A DNA stretch of 64,000 bases from Cohnella kolymensis. GTDB lineage: Bacteria > Bacillota > Bacilli > Paenibacillales > Paenibacillaceae. This document shows, piece after piece, positions 37,195-47,134 of the stretch. Position numbers and translations under genes: made by a program. Each line of letters opens with the position of its first letter. Positions within the stretch are counted from its first letter, which is position 1. Under the pieces are notes generated by a model. That model had not been told where the DNA came from and did no database searches. It worked only from the letters and a program-made list of their open reading frames with translations. The stretch is taken from contig NZ_JXAL01000034.1 of assembly GCF_000829465.1 (NCBI RefSeq), forward strand, positions 124,001 through 188,000, written 5' to 3'.

Positions 37195-37402
37195 AGTTAA
37201 CCTGATTAAGAGTAAGAAAATAACGCTCCTCATACATAAAGCAAACCGTGTGGATCAAGATGTTCTGAAGGAGCTTTTCAAAGCCGGCAAAGTAACACCT
37301 GTCATAGATCGGCGTTACCCGTTAGGTGAGACCGCGGAAGCGATCAGGTATCTTGGAGAAGGGCGCGCCAAAGGGAAAATCGTCATCCGTATGGATGCTT
37401 GA
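37195..37402 (+). pseudogene. C-terminal fragment of a zinc/quinone-type alcohol dehydrogenase
   Basis: About 68 residues (VLKELFKAGKVTPVIDRRYP, ETAEAIRYLGEGRAKGKIVI) match the end of medium-chain NAD(P)-dependent dehydrogenases. It is fused in frame to the end of the IS30 transposase remnant and has no start of its own. Confidence 0.75.
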
Positions 37403-37434
37403 TTGCTGGCGACCATGAGAATGGGAGGAAACCC

Positions 37435-37544
37435 ATGAAAGCGATGATATGCAGGTGCTATTCGCTTGAACATATTGCCGAAGCTCATCGATATGTAGAA
37501 GAGGACATAAAAAGGGAAATGTAATCATCGCCGTGAATTCATAG
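37435..37544 (+). pseudogene. Second dehydrogenase remnant with only its two ends
   Basis: GGGAGGAAA precedes ATG 37435. MKAMIC is a typical first segment of zinc alcohol dehydrogenases. It is joined directly to the C-terminal pattern SLEHIAEAHRYVE. After a one-base shift GHKKGNVIIAVNS ends at 37544. About 290 residues are missing. Confidence 0.65.
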
Positions 37545-37614
37545 CAGCGAAACAGCAAAATGTTAAACCTTCTATTAAATCACTGGATGTCGTAAGCTCA
37601 AAATATATAATAAG

Positions 37615-37652
37615 AAGCGTCGAAGAACAGCCAGTTCTTCGACGCTTTTTCG
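37615..37652. terminator. Bidirectional terminator before the MFS gene end
   Basis: 14 bp stem (37615-37628 with 37634-37647), A-rich before and T5 after. Confidence 0.9.
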
Positions 37653-37665
37653 TTTCTACAGATTC

Positions 37666-38856
37666 TTATGCGTCTATAATGGCTTGTCCACTCAGCGCTT
37701 GGCGGGAAGAAGACCTCGCATATCGACGAGATAAGATTACTGCTCCCACCGCCAAAGCGGTTCCCACCGCCGCGACCCAGGTAATAGAGGACAGCGATAT
37801 TTGCTCTACGGCGCCGCCGCCGATTGCAGCGCCAGCCGCCATAGCAAGCTGAATGGTCGAATTGTTCAAGCTAAGCATGATTCCCGAAGATTCAGGTGCG
37901 AGCGTGATTAAGTGTAATTGCTGCGGAGGACCCGGAGACCACGTTGCGCAAGACCATAGCATCAACATCGGGAGCAAAATCACTGGAGATTGGGCGAAGA
38001 GCGTGATCAGAAGTAATGCCGCGACATTCAGCGATAATCCTCCGATCAGGGTACGGTGAATACCCCATCTGTCCGTGCTGAAACCTCCGAACTTAGACCC
38101 GATCAAGCTTGCGATACCAACCGCGAATAACGTGATACTCAAGATTTTATCGCTCATTCCGGTTACGGTAAGAAGGAACGGTGAAATGTAGGAGTAGAAA
38201 ATAGAGTATCCCGCGATCCAGAAGAAAGATATAGATAAGCCAATCGCCATTTTGGGCTGCTTCAGTAATGCGAGCTGACTACGGAAGGGTACCGGCTCTT
38301 CCCCGTCCATTCTCGGAATGGTGAGGGCAATAATGAATATGGCTAATAGCCCGACTACAGCGATTCCCCCGAAAATGGCCTCCCATTCGTAAGCCGAGGA
38401 AATCACTCTCCCAATCGGAACGCCGAGAATTAAGGAAGCCGTGAAGCCCATAAGGACCGCCGCAATGGCGCTTCCTTGCCTGCCTGGCAGGGCGACCTTG
38501 GTCGCGATCGAAAGGGATGCAACAATCGTGACCCCTGCGCTTAACCCCATGAGGATCCGAGATGCGATAAGAAGCTCATATCCCGGTAACGTACAGGCGA
38601 ATACATTGCTGATTACAAATATGGTTAGAGCAGAAAGCAACAGTTTCCGTCGTTCCATACGTGCTGTTAAAGCCATAACAATCTGAGTGCCGAAAGCATA
38701 AGAGAGCGAAAAAATGGTAATTAACTGACCCGCCGTCACCAAGGTGACTCCCGTTGACTCCGCAATCTTATCTAGAATACCTGCGATGATATATTCCGAT
38801 GTGCCGACTAGAAAACTTAGAACCGCTAAGGTGTAGATTTTTAAGGTGCTCGACAT
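37666..38856 (-). CDS. MFS transporter, AraJ/YdhP-like drug or sugar exporter
   Basis: About 396 residues with 12 predicted transmembrane helices. The first loop has LVGTSEYIIAGILDKIAES and the conserved FGTQIVMALTARMERRKLL signature between helices 2 and 3. The family exports drugs, arabinose-like sugars or purines. The start at 38856 is favoured by AAAGGAA nine bases upstream; an in-frame ATG at 38877 is poorly placed. It is co-transcribed with the Atu4866-like gene upstream and divergent from the AraC regulator. Confidence 0.9.
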   Translation of the reverse strand: MSSTLKIYTLAVLSFLVGTSEYIIAGILDKIAESTGVTLVTAGQLITIFSLSYAFGTQIVMALTARMERRKLLLSALTIFVISNVFACTLPGYELLIASRILMGLSAGVTIVASLSIATKVALPGRQGSAIAAVLMGFTASLILGVPIGRVISSAYEWEAIFGGIAVVGLLAIFIIALTIPRMDGEEPVPFRSQLALLKQPKMAIGLSISFFWIAGYSIFYSYISPFLLTVTGMSDKILSITLFAVGIASLIGSKFGGFSTDRWGIHRTLIGGLSLNVAALLLITLFAQSPVILLPMLMLWSCATWSPGPPQQLHLITLAPESSGIMLSLNNSTIQLAMAAGAAIGGGAVEQISLSSITWVAAVGTALAVGAVILSRRYARSSSRQALSGQAIIDA

Positions 38857-38881
38857 GCTGTTCAATTCCTTTCCCATTCCT

Positions 38882-39139
38882 TTATTCTTCTCGATATAAA
38901 ATCATGCCTGCGTGGTAGAGAACGCCATTACGAAAATCACCGTCAGCCGTAAATCCGGTATCGTCGACATAGTCGATATGATCTCCATTCAGAATATAGC
39001 GGCCTTGATAGGCGCTTTTTCGATTACCGCGCGCCTCATCGTAACGCCCGTTAGGCAGTAGCTCATGGCGGATATATCCATCCTTAGTCACCCACATGCC
39101 TACATAAGATGTTTGTTTTGCCTTGTTTGTTTGCTCCAT
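38882..39139 (-). CDS. Atu4866-family small protein
   Basis: 85 residues from ATG 39139 (AAAGGAG ten bases upstream). The pattern YVGMWVTKDGYIRHELLPNG, then GRYDEARG and HIDYVDDTGFTADGDF, matches the Atu4866 beta-barrel family of unknown function, often found beside efflux pumps and AraC regulators as here. First gene of the leftward pair. Confidence 0.85.
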   Translation of the reverse strand: MEQTNKAKQTSYVGMWVTKDGYIRHELLPNGRYDEARGNRKSAYQGRYILNGDHIDYVDDTGFTADGDFRNGVLYHAGMILYREE

Positions 39140-39303
39140 CTCGGTTTGCTCCTTTTTCCAGTAGATTGTGATCGTCTCCTTGAACCAAGTATGGGGCATA
39201 CAGAGGCTGATACGGTAGCCGATTCGTGAAGAGTTATTGCACAATCCTCCAAAACGTATAAAATGTAGCTACGAGCTATCGGAGGTAATGTAAGGAGTGT
39301 ATA

Positions 39304-40224
39304 ATGATGACTATGAAAATGAATGACGAAATCACGAGACAACAACAGGAATTGGCAAGTCTTATCGATCGCCATACACCAAGCGCAGGAACGTATGATA
39401 CACCTATATCTTCTTTAAAGTTGTTTCGTTATGACGGAGAATCGCAGCCGATCTATTCGGTCTATGATCCTGCGTTGTGCATTGTCGCGCAAGGATCGAA
39501 ATTGGTGATGTTAGGAGAAGAATACTATCACTATAATCCAGCATCCTACTTGGTTGCCTCCGTAAATCTGCCGATTACCGGACAAATCATTCAAGCTGCT
39601 CCGCAGCATCCTTACTTAAGCCTTCAGCTGAATTTTAGTACGGATCAGATTGTAGATATTATCAAAGCGTCTCATTCGGAATGGGGTCATAAGGATGGCT
39701 CGGAGCGCGGCCTGTTGGTGAGCCAAACGAGCCCGTCTCTTCTTGACGCAGTATTGAGATTAGTTCGGCTTCTAGATACGCAGCGGGATATTCCCGTTCT
39801 TGCTCCTCTGATCATTCGTGAAATTCTTTACCGGATTTTGCAGGATGAACAGGGAGGGGCTTCAATTCGAAAGTTCGCCGTGGCCGGCAGTCATGCTCAG
39901 CGGATCGCGAAAGTGATTAGTCTCATCAACCGCGATTTCGCTAAGCCTCTGCGGATCGATGACCTGGCAGCAGCGGCAAACATGAGCCCATCTTCCTTGC
40001 ACTTTCATTTCAAAGAGGTTACCGCAATGAGCCCCCTGCAATATCAAAAGCAAGTCAGATTGCAAGAAGCTCGACGTCTATTGCTGCAGGATATGCCGGA
40101 AGCCGCGAATGCCGGATTCCAAGTCGGCTATGAAAGTCCTTCGCAGTTCAGCCGTGAATACGGTCGAATGTTTGGTCTGCCCCCGCTAAGCGATATCAAG
40201 CGTCTTCGTGAGTCTTTAGCTTAG
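39304..40224 (+). CDS. AraC-family regulator with AraC_N domain
   Basis: 306 residues. The N-terminal domain (~25-180; PIYSVYDPALCIVAQGSKLV) is of the AraC_N type. The C-terminal double helix-turn-helix starts ~205 (FAKPLRIDDLAAAANMSPSS, GFQVGYESPSQFSREY). It is divergent from the Atu4866-MFS pair, with a 164 bp intergenic region that should hold both promoters, and is the likely local regulator. The start is one of two adjacent ATG codons (39304, 39307) after AAGGAG. Confidence 0.9.
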   Translation: MMTMKMNDEITRQQQELASLIDRHTPSAGTYDTPISSLKLFRYDGESQPIYSVYDPALCIVAQGSKLVMLGEEYYHYNPASYLVASVNLPITGQIIQAAPQHPYLSLQLNFSTDQIVDIIKASHSEWGHKDGSERGLLVSQTSPSLLDAVLRLVRLLDTQRDIPVLAPLIIREILYRILQDEQGGASIRKFAVAGSHAQRIAKVISLINRDFAKPLRIDDLAAAANMSPSSLHFHFKEVTAMSPLQYQKQVRLQEARRLLLQDMPEAANAGFQVGYESPSQFSREYGRMFGLPPLSDIKRLRESLA

Positions 40225-40242
40225 TAGAGAGTCGATAAATGG

Positions 40243-40289
40243 AAAAGCAATAAGCGCAGTCCCGCGGGGGATTAGGCTTATTGCTTTTT
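40243..40289. terminator. Terminator after the AraC gene
   Basis: 13 bp stem (40243-40255 with 40276-40288) with a 20-base loop and T5. Confidence 0.8.
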
Positions 40290-40497
40290 GTGTTGTTGGC
40301 CATACAACGTACACACGATGTACACAGGAGTATTCTATGCTTGGTCTTGAAAGAACAAACGGAGGTGATGGTGAAATGTGGATCGGATCAATCGGCGGGA
40401 AGATGGCCGCAGTTGTGATAACATGAGGGTAAATGAGAATCCATGTCACAACTTGAAGCAAGTACAAAAGATGTGGATACGTGTGGAGTGTGCTGTA

Positions 40498-41179
40498 TTG
40501 AAAAGAAGTATATTGTTGGTCGAAGATGATATGCTTATGCGTGAATTTATCACGGATTATTTCAACAAAGAACAATGGAAAGTCTATGAGGCGGACAACG
40601 GAAGAATCGCGCTTGATATTTTTGATCAGACCTCCGTTGACCTGGTTGTTCTTGACATTATGATGCCGGAAATGGATGGATGGTCGGTATGCAGGCGCAT
40701 TCGCGAGAAGTCGGATGTACCGATTATCATCATTACGGCAAGGTCGGATGACGATGATCAAGTTCTGGGGTTCGAGCTTGGAGCCGATGAATACGTGACA
40801 AAGCCCTTAAGCCCAAGGGTGTTGGTCGCTCGGGCTACCGCATTATTGAAGAGAACCGAAGGGACGATTGGGCGTGAAGGCGACCTGCTAATCTATGGCG
40901 GGCTATCGCTGAATAGGAATGCCCATACGGTATCCGTGGCGGGTACTGCTATTAATCTCTCACCAAAAGAGTACGATCTGCTAGTTTTTCTAATTAAACA
41001 TTACGGCAAGGTGTTATCACGCGAATATATTCTGGATTCGGTCTGGGGCTACGATTATTTTGGGGATCTGCGTACAGTAGACACCCATATCAAAAAAATT
41101 AAGAGCCAAGCTCGGAGATGAAGGCCGATCTATATGCACGGTCATTCGTTCAGGCTATAAATTTGAGATGGAAGCATGA
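40498..41179 (+). pseudogene. OmpR-type response regulator with late frameshift
   Basis: The receiver domain (ILLVEDDMLMRE, VVLDIMMPEMDG, TKPLSPRVL) and the winged-helix output domain (NLSPKEYDLLVFLIKHYGKV, VWGYDYFGDLRTVDTHIKKI) are intact. At ~41105 a one-base shift ends the frame at 41121. The next frame restores AKLGDEGRSICTVIRSGYKF to TGA 41177-41179, overlapping the kinase start by ATGA as expected. A TTG start at 40498 fits GTGGAG spacing. Only the last ~25 residues are affected. Confidence 0.85.
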
Positions 41180-42930
41180 GAAGGCATAGTGTAGTCCTCA
41201 AACTTTTCATGGTAACCTCCATACTGATTTTGATTGTTTTTTCCTTGGTGCTGTTTGCAGAAGGATTGTATTTCGAGCGATTTTACCGGGCGTCGAAGAT
41301 CAACGCCCTGGAACGGAATATGGATCATTTCGCGAATGAATTCAATCAGACGGCAAATGAGCGGAAGAGATCGGGGCTGCTCGGCGCATTTATGAATGAT
41401 AATGATGCAAGTACCTCCATCTTAAATAACCGGTTTGAACGAACAAGCCTAAATCCTTATTTCCTGGAGCTGCAAGCGAATGGCAAGACCATTGAAATTC
41501 GCATTTCAACTGATGGAACGACAATGGATGAAATACCGCAAGGGATAGGAATCGGCGATATGCTGGTGATAGATGGGATCTTCATGGATCAGGAAGATAC
41601 CATCATGAATCCTGTGGTCATACAGCAGAAAAACAAGGACCTCGAAAAAGGATTGATACGAGTAAAAGGGAAGATAACGGATTTGATGCTCCCTGAGCGG
41701 CGATCATACAACCCTCTTTATCAAGATGCCCTAATTCATGATGCGCTTCGGGACTGGATGCCGCATGCGGAACAAGATCAGTCTCGTTTACGGAACGGTT
41801 TGCCTGTTCAGGTGGAGTGGAGCGACAAATGGAGCGGTGTTCAATATGCGGTAATCATTCGACCGCTTTCAGAGGGTAACGGTGGTAATCATTATTTATT
41901 CGTCATGACCTCTTTGCAGCCTGTCGGGGAAGCAGTCGGGATCCTGAAGCAATATTTCGTTTATATGGCGCCGATCATTTTTGTACTTGTGATCGTTCTG
42001 TCCTTGATCTATTCCAGAATCGTCTCCCGTCCGTTGGTTAAGTTAAGCCGCACGGCAACGCGGTTAGCCAAGTTAGACTTTACCGTTCAGCCTGAGATCC
42101 ATTCGAAGGACGAATTCGGGGATCTGTCACGCAATATGGTTGCGTTATCTCGGAATTTGGATGCAGCTTTAAAGGAGCTTAGCGGCGTGAATGTGAAATT
42201 GCTGGAGGATATGGAGGAAAAGCGACGGTCCGAGCAGCTTCGCAAGGAGCTGATCGCCAACATCTCCCATGAATTGAAAACCCCTCTGGCGATTGTAAAA
42301 GGTTTCGCGGAAGGACTGCAGGACGGGGTGGCGGACGATAAAAAAGAGCGTTACCTTGCTTTAATCGTGAATGAAACGGATCGGATGAATGCATTAATCA
42401 TGGATATGCTGGAGCTTTCCAAATTCGAAGCCAAAGCTATACAGCTGCAGCCTAGGAGCCTATGCATCACAGACGTTGTTCAAAAGGCGGCGGATTCGTT
42501 TTCACAGCAGTTAGAGAGCAAGCACCTTCAATACAGGATAAACATAGGTGAAGTGGAAGAATTGTTCGTAAAGGCAGACCCCAGACGGATCGAGCAGGTC
42601 GTTATGAATTTATTGAGCAATGCCATTCGCCATGCAGTGGAAAACAGTGTCATTACCATTACCGTCCAACGAGCCTCTAACGGAAAGGTAGCCACAGTAA
42701 TCGAAAACGTTGGAGCTCCCATTGCCGAGGAGGATCTGAGCCGGATCTGGGATCACTTCTACCGGGCGGAACGTTCCCGGGATCGTAAAACCGGAGGGAC
42801 CGGTCTGGGACTCGCGATCGTCAAGCATATCTTGGAGCTTCATGAAAGCGAGTATGGCGTGGTGAACACGAATCAAGGCGTTGCATTTTCTTTTACATTA
42901 AATGAAAGCAGAGGAAAACCCAATGAATAA
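41176..42930 (+). CDS. Membrane sensor histidine kinase
   Basis: 584 residues. Transmembrane helix ~8-28, a ~230-residue extracellular sensor, a second helix ~268-290, HAMP (SRPLVKLSRTATRLAKLDFT), HisKA with ANISHELKTPLAIVKGF and an HATPase with NAIRHA and GGTGLGLAIVKH. It forms a pair with the upstream response regulator (ATGA overlap) and precedes a lipoprotein gene whose start overlaps its stop by 8 bp. Signal unknown; the lipoprotein may take part in sensing. Confidence 0.93.
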   Translation: MRRHSVVLKLFMVTSILILIVFSLVLFAEGLYFERFYRASKINALERNMDHFANEFNQTANERKRSGLLGAFMNDNDASTSILNNRFERTSLNPYFLELQANGKTIEIRISTDGTTMDEIPQGIGIGDMLVIDGIFMDQEDTIMNPVVIQQKNKDLEKGLIRVKGKITDLMLPERRSYNPLYQDALIHDALRDWMPHAEQDQSRLRNGLPVQVEWSDKWSGVQYAVIIRPLSEGNGGNHYLFVMTSLQPVGEAVGILKQYFVYMAPIIFVLVIVLSLIYSRIVSRPLVKLSRTATRLAKLDFTVQPEIHSKDEFGDLSRNMVALSRNLDAALKELSGVNVKLLEDMEEKRRSEQLRKELIANISHELKTPLAIVKGFAEGLQDGVADDKKERYLALIVNETDRMNALIMDMLELSKFEAKAIQLQPRSLCITDVVQKAADSFSQQLESKHLQYRINIGEVEELFVKADPRRIEQVVMNLLSNAIRHAVENSVITITVQRASNGKVATVIENVGAPIAEEDLSRIWDHFYRAERSRDRKTGGTGLGLAIVKHILELHESEYGVVNTNQGVAFSFTLNESRGKPNE

Positions 42931-43750
42931 AATGAAATTCGTCTTACTCGTTTCAGCTCTGTTCGTGCTGATTCTGACCAGCGCGTGCGGCACAACTTCA
43001 AAATCCGGAATCTCGCCTACCATAGATACTCAGCCTTCGGAAATAAAGCAAATATTGATTGTGATCGATCAGACACCCAAACCGAGTGAGGGAAATAGTT
43101 TCGATTTTGTCGTGAAGCAAATCCCGGAAGGATATTCCCTAACTGAAATGCAGTGGATTTCCGACAAGAGCAAGATTATAAATACGACGGCAGAAGCCAT
43201 TCAACATGGAGCAAACGGCGAAGATGGTTTCTACATTAGCGGAAACGGACAATACTCAGGCTTCATCTATCCGGATACCATGAAAGGCCAGGTAGGTCAG
43301 GTTGTTTTTATTTTCAAAAATGATCAAGGCAAAGACTTAACTTGGAAAAAGAAATTAACTTTGGCCGGTGGAATTTCGGTTGAATACCCGCAAAATACAT
43401 TAGAACAATATATCCAGGCTGTCACCAATCGCGATGCTGTAAAAATGGTTGAGTTATACGGCGGCAGCTACAAGGGTTTGTCCAATCTATTCCCCGAAAC
43501 GGACGCTGGTGACAAGCACAAATTATTTGAGCAGTATCTAAAACTGATGCCTAAAATTGCTCTTAAGGAGATTATTAGTCAATCAGAAGGAAGCAAGGGC
43601 GAATATAAGTTCGTGATTTCGCTTAAGCAGGAAGATGGAACCTTGTTCCAAACAAAGGAGTTCGACAAGATCACCGACAAGTTTACCTACACAGTTAAAA
43701 GAGTTGACGATAAACTGAAAATCATGGAACTACCTCCATATCAAGCCTAA
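42923..43750 (+). CDS. Lipoprotein co-expressed with the two-component system
   Basis: 275 residues from ATG 42923 (AGAGGAAA upstream). The signal peptide ends in the lipobox LTSAC. The mature part has a beta-rich N-terminal domain and a C-terminal region (YIQAVTNRDAVKMVELYGGS) that resembles NTF2-like/DUF4878-type exported domains. No enzyme residues are evident. Overlap with the kinase gene suggests a shared role at the cell surface. Confidence 0.75.
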   Translation: MNKMKFVLLVSALFVLILTSACGTTSKSGISPTIDTQPSEIKQILIVIDQTPKPSEGNSFDFVVKQIPEGYSLTEMQWISDKSKIINTTAEAIQHGANGEDGFYISGNGQYSGFIYPDTMKGQVGQVVFIFKNDQGKDLTWKKKLTLAGGISVEYPQNTLEQYIQAVTNRDAVKMVELYGGSYKGLSNLFPETDAGDKHKLFEQYLKLMPKIALKEIISQSEGSKGEYKFVISLKQEDGTLFQTKEFDKITDKFTYTVKRVDDKLKIMELPPYQA

Positions 43751-43763
43751 TGAACGCACAAAT

Positions 43764-43792
43764 AGAGCAGCCGATTGTGGCTGCTTTTTATT
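43764..43792 (+). terminator. Terminator after the lipoprotein gene
   Basis: AGCAGCC pairs with GGCTGCT, then T5. Confidence 0.8.
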
Positions 43793-43826
43793 CAACTCAG
43801 TCTTAGAGACATTTTGTTTACAAGTT

Positions 43827-44305
43827 ATGCAGCGTCCCATTTTTTCGATTGCACTGGCGGTCTTTGCCGCTGCGTTCTTGTTCTCTTACATCCTCTCGCG
43901 GCATATCACCGTTCCTCTAGTAAAGCTGACGCAAGCTTCCACTGAGGTGATGGACGGTAACCTCTTCGTTCGCATAGCTTTCAAACGAAAGGATGAGATC
44001 GGTAGGCTGGCGGCCAACTTCAGCAGCATGATTGAGAAGCTTCGGGAACAGTTCGCGATCATCGAGAAGGATCGGGATCGGCTCGAAGAATTGAATCATC
44101 ATCGCAAACGGTTTTTCGACAATGTGATCCACGAGCTCACCGCAAAAAGCGTTAGATATGTTGCCTGTTGTTTGCCATTATGCACTGGGGTCTCAAGTAC
44201 AACCCCAACACCGACATGAGTATTCCTGTCATGCAGGAACTCAAACAAGACGAAAAGCGCTTGCAACAACGTCTTCTAGGGCGATTTAGCGATATTGCGC
44301 AATAG
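43827..44305 (+). pseudogene. Histidine kinase fragment fused to an unrelated tail
   Basis: From 43827 a hydrophobic helix, HAMP (TVPLVKLTQASTEVMDGNLF) and the beginning of HisKA (RRLEELNHH-like, FFDNVIHELTAK) are readable. After ~44140 the kinase stops. The last ~150 bp, in another frame, read HWGLKYNPNTDMSIPVMQEL to TAG 44305, the end of some other protein. A deletion has joined two gene pieces. Confidence 0.6.
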
Positions 44306-44306
44306 G

Positions 44307-44571
44307 TTGCAATGAAAAAATGGGTATGTTAAAATTTCGCTACACTTAACGATGGGAGATGAAGAGGATAATGTAATATTTCTTGCTTAAGGTTTAAAGA
44401 TCAAAACAACCTCTGTTTTGCTCTTACCGGCAAGAAAGTTACTTATTCTTTTCACTCAAAAAATATATCTTTATCCGACCACATTGGGATGGATGGATTT
44501 GACGTATTTCTTTGAGCTACAAGAAAGGTAACTTTCTTGTAGCTTTTTTTATTTTTTAACAGGAGGGACCG
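44307..44571 (+). promoter_or_regulatory. Leader with attenuator controlling the ABC-F gene
   Basis: Promoter TTGCAA (44307) -17 bp- TAAAAT (44330). The leader contains short upstream ORFs: ATG 44352 (13 codons, MGDEEDNVIFLA) and an ATG-TAA minimal ORF at 44371 after GAAGAGG. A strong terminator lies at 44515-44551 (13 bp stem, T8). CAAGAAAGTTAC (44431-44442) is perfectly complementary to GTAACTTTCTTG (44528-44539) in the terminator's 3' half, so an antiterminator can form. This is the layout of antibiotic-responsive attenuation seen upstream of ABC-F resistance genes. Confidence 0.75.
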
Positions 44572-44574
44572 ATT

Positions 44575-46073
44575 ATGTCATTGATCAAGGTGAAGAATCT
44601 GACGTTTGCCCATGACGGCAGCTACGATAACATCTTCGAGAATGTAAGCTTTCAGATCGACACCGACTGGAAATTGGGATTCACGGGAAGAAACGGCCGG
44701 GGAAAGACGACGTTTCTCAACCTGTTGCTCGGCAAATACGAATACAGCGGAAGCATTTCGGCCAGTGTCAGCTTTGAACATTTCCCTTTCCATGTCGAAC
44801 GGAAGGAAAACAATACGCTAGAAGTGATCGGTGACATTTGCCCGGACTATCAGCACTGGCAGCTCCTGCGCGAGCTTTCATTGCTGAAGGTGTCGGAGGA
44901 CATTTTGTACAGGCCCTACAATTCCTTGTCCAATGGCGAGCAAACGAAGGTACAGCTTGCGGCTTTGTTTCTAAAGGAAAACAGCTTCCTGCTAATCGAC
45001 GAGCCGACGAACCATCTAGACATCCATGCCCGGAAGCTAGTCAGCGACTATCTGCACGCCAAGAGAGGATTTATTCTGGTGTCTCACGACCGGGCATTTC
45101 TTGATAACTGCGTGGATCATATCCTTTCGATTAACAAGACCACTATCGAAATTCAGAAAGGAAATTTTTCTGATTGGTGGGAGAATAAACAACAGCAGGA
45201 CGACTATGAGATGGCCGAGAACGAAAAGCTGCGTAAAGACATCAAACGGTTGAACGAAGCGGCGAAACGAACGAGCAACTGGTCGCACGAAGTCGAGAAA
45301 ACAAAAAACGGCACCCGTAATTCCGGATCCAAGATCGACAAAGGTACATCGGTCACAAGGCTGCGAAAATGATGAAACGGTCCAAGTCGATAGAGCACAG
45401 GCAGAAATCCGCGATCGAAGAAAGATCCCAGCTTCTAAAAAATGTCGAAAGCTCGGAAAGCCTTAAAATTTCGCAACTGACTTACCACAAATCCCAACTG
45501 GTCGAGGTTGATCACGTTTCGATCCAGTACGGCGAGAAGACGGTGTGCCGCGACGTCAGTTTCACCGTCGAGCAAGGGGACCGCATTGCGCTTGTCGGTC
45601 CGAACGGCTCCGGAAAATCAAGCCTTCTCAAGCTGATTTACGGCGAGGAGATTCCCTTTTCAGGGACTTTCCGAAAAGGAAGCCAGCTGAAAATCTCCTA
45701 CGTTTCGCAAGACACTTCGCATTTGCGAGGCAATTTGTCAGACTACGCCGGAAGCAACGGGATTGACGAAAGCCTGTTTAAAGCGATTTTAAGGAAACTT
45801 GATTTTTCACGCGTTCAGTTCGAAAAGGACATGGCCACTTTCAGTGGTGGTCAAAAGAAGAAGGTACTGATTGCGAAGAGCCTTTGCGAGAACGTTCATT
45901 TGCATATTTGGGACGAACCGCTGAATTTTATCGATGTCATTTCCCGTATGCAAATCGAAGAACTACTGCTTCAACATTCGCCAACAATGCTTTTTGTAGA
46001 GCATGACAACAAATTTTGCAAAAATATCGCAACAAAAATCGTGGAACTAAAATACTGTTCCATAAAATACTAG
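44575..46073 (+). pseudogene. Lsa-like ABC-F ribosome-protection protein, single frameshift
   Basis: Two ABC domains without membrane segments. The first (FTGRNGRGKTTFLNLL, LSNGEQTKVQLAALFL, LLIDEPTNHLD) ends out of frame at 45372. The second begins in another frame (LVGPNGSGKSSLLKLIYGEE, FSGGQKKKVLIAKSL, IWDEPLNFID) and ends at 46073. One extra base near 45343 separates DKG from YIGHKAAKMMKRSKSIE, the linker typical of Lsa/Vga-like proteins. Removing it yields ~499 residues. Such proteins displace lincosamides, pleuromutilins or streptogramins A from ribosomes. Confidence 0.85.
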
Positions 46074-46145
46074 AAGGGGTTAAGGAGCGTATATTATAAT
46101 TCAAAGTATCCATACAACCAGGCGATTGAAAGGAAGTGTTACACA

Positions 46146-46853
46146 ATGAATTTAGAAATGGTTATGCAGGAGCTTGAAGCTCTCGGCAAAGAACGAACAA
46201 AGAAAATTTACGGATCCAATGGCGCGCACGAACCGCTTTTTGGCGTGGCTACAGGCAATATGAAGCCCATTGCCAAGAAAATTAAAAAAAATCAACCTTT
46301 GGCTGAGCAGCTTTACACCACAGGGAACTACGATGCAATGTACTTTGCCGGCGTAATTGCAGACCCAGAATCAATGACTGAAGCGGATTTCGAGCGTTGG
46401 ATGGATGGGGCTTATTTTTATATGCTGTCCGATTTTGTGGTTGCAGTAACCTTGGCAGAAACGGATATTGCACAAGAAGTTGCCGATAAATGGATCGCAA
46501 GCGGCGAAGAGCTGAGAATGTCAGCGGGCTGGAGCTGTTACTGCTGGCTTTTGGGAAATCGGCCGGACAGTGAATTTTCTGAAAGCAAAATTGCCAATAT
46601 GCTTGAAATTGTGAAAAATACGATTCACGTTTCTCCTGAACGAACTAAATATGCTATGAGTAATTTTATTTATACAGTGGGGGTATCCTATTTGCCGCTT
46701 CATGTTAAGGCGGTCGAGACCGCAAAGGCAGTAGGACCAGTAGAAGTCAACCGGGACAAGGCAAAAAGCAAGTTCCTGCTCGCTTCCGAAAATATTCAAA
46801 AGGCAGTAGATAGAGGGCAACATGGTTTCAAGCGCAAATATGTAAGGTGTTAG
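46146..46853 (+). CDS. DNA alkylation repair (AlkD-like HEAT-repeat) protein
   Basis: 235 residues, all-helical. The pattern QELEALGKERTKKIYGSNGA at the start and repeated ~38-residue helices (YDAMYFAGVIADP; MLSDFVVAVTLAETD) match the AlkC/AlkD HEAT-like family that removes alkylated bases or acts as a related DNA-binding protein. GAAAGGAAG precedes ATG 46146. No operon partner downstream. Confidence 0.85.
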   Translation: MNLEMVMQELEALGKERTKKIYGSNGAHEPLFGVATGNMKPIAKKIKKNQPLAEQLYTTGNYDAMYFAGVIADPESMTEADFERWMDGAYFYMLSDFVVAVTLAETDIAQEVADKWIASGEELRMSAGWSCYCWLLGNRPDSEFSESKIANMLEIVKNTIHVSPERTKYAMSNFIYTVGVSYLPLHVKAVETAKAVGPVEVNRDKAKSKFLLASENIQKAVDRGQHGFKRKYVRC

Positions 46854-47134
46854 ACCATTGCTTTGCCACTAAAAGATTTGGGCAGACAAGCGATAATGTT
46901 AATACCCAAAAAAACTTAATTGGGAACTCAGAAGTGAAGGACAAGCTGGAAAAAGGAAAAAAAAGTCGAATATATGTAAAAACTATTAGCAAGCAGGTAT
47001 TGGAAGACGCTTTGGTGGAGCAAGAGATAATATGGGTTGAAAGATCCGCAAGCATCGGAGACAGTCGGTTTTATCGGCTGTCTCTTTTTGTATTATGTTG
47101 TGGAAAAGAAGGAAATAAAGGGGAGGCAGCGAAA
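46854..47134 (+). other. Gap with an unassigned coding remnant and a terminator
   Basis: An open frame here encodes VKDKLEKGKKSRIYVKTISK and EIIWVERSASIG but has no start site and runs through a terminator (GAGACAG 47058-47064 with CTGTCTC 47078-47084, T5). Probably the end of a lost gene. A GGGGAGG site at ~47120 belongs to the recombinase. Confidence 0.4.

Noticed and set aside
37076..37402. The 108-codon frame as a real gene
   Set aside because: It joins the IS30 transposase end to a dehydrogenase end; no start site.
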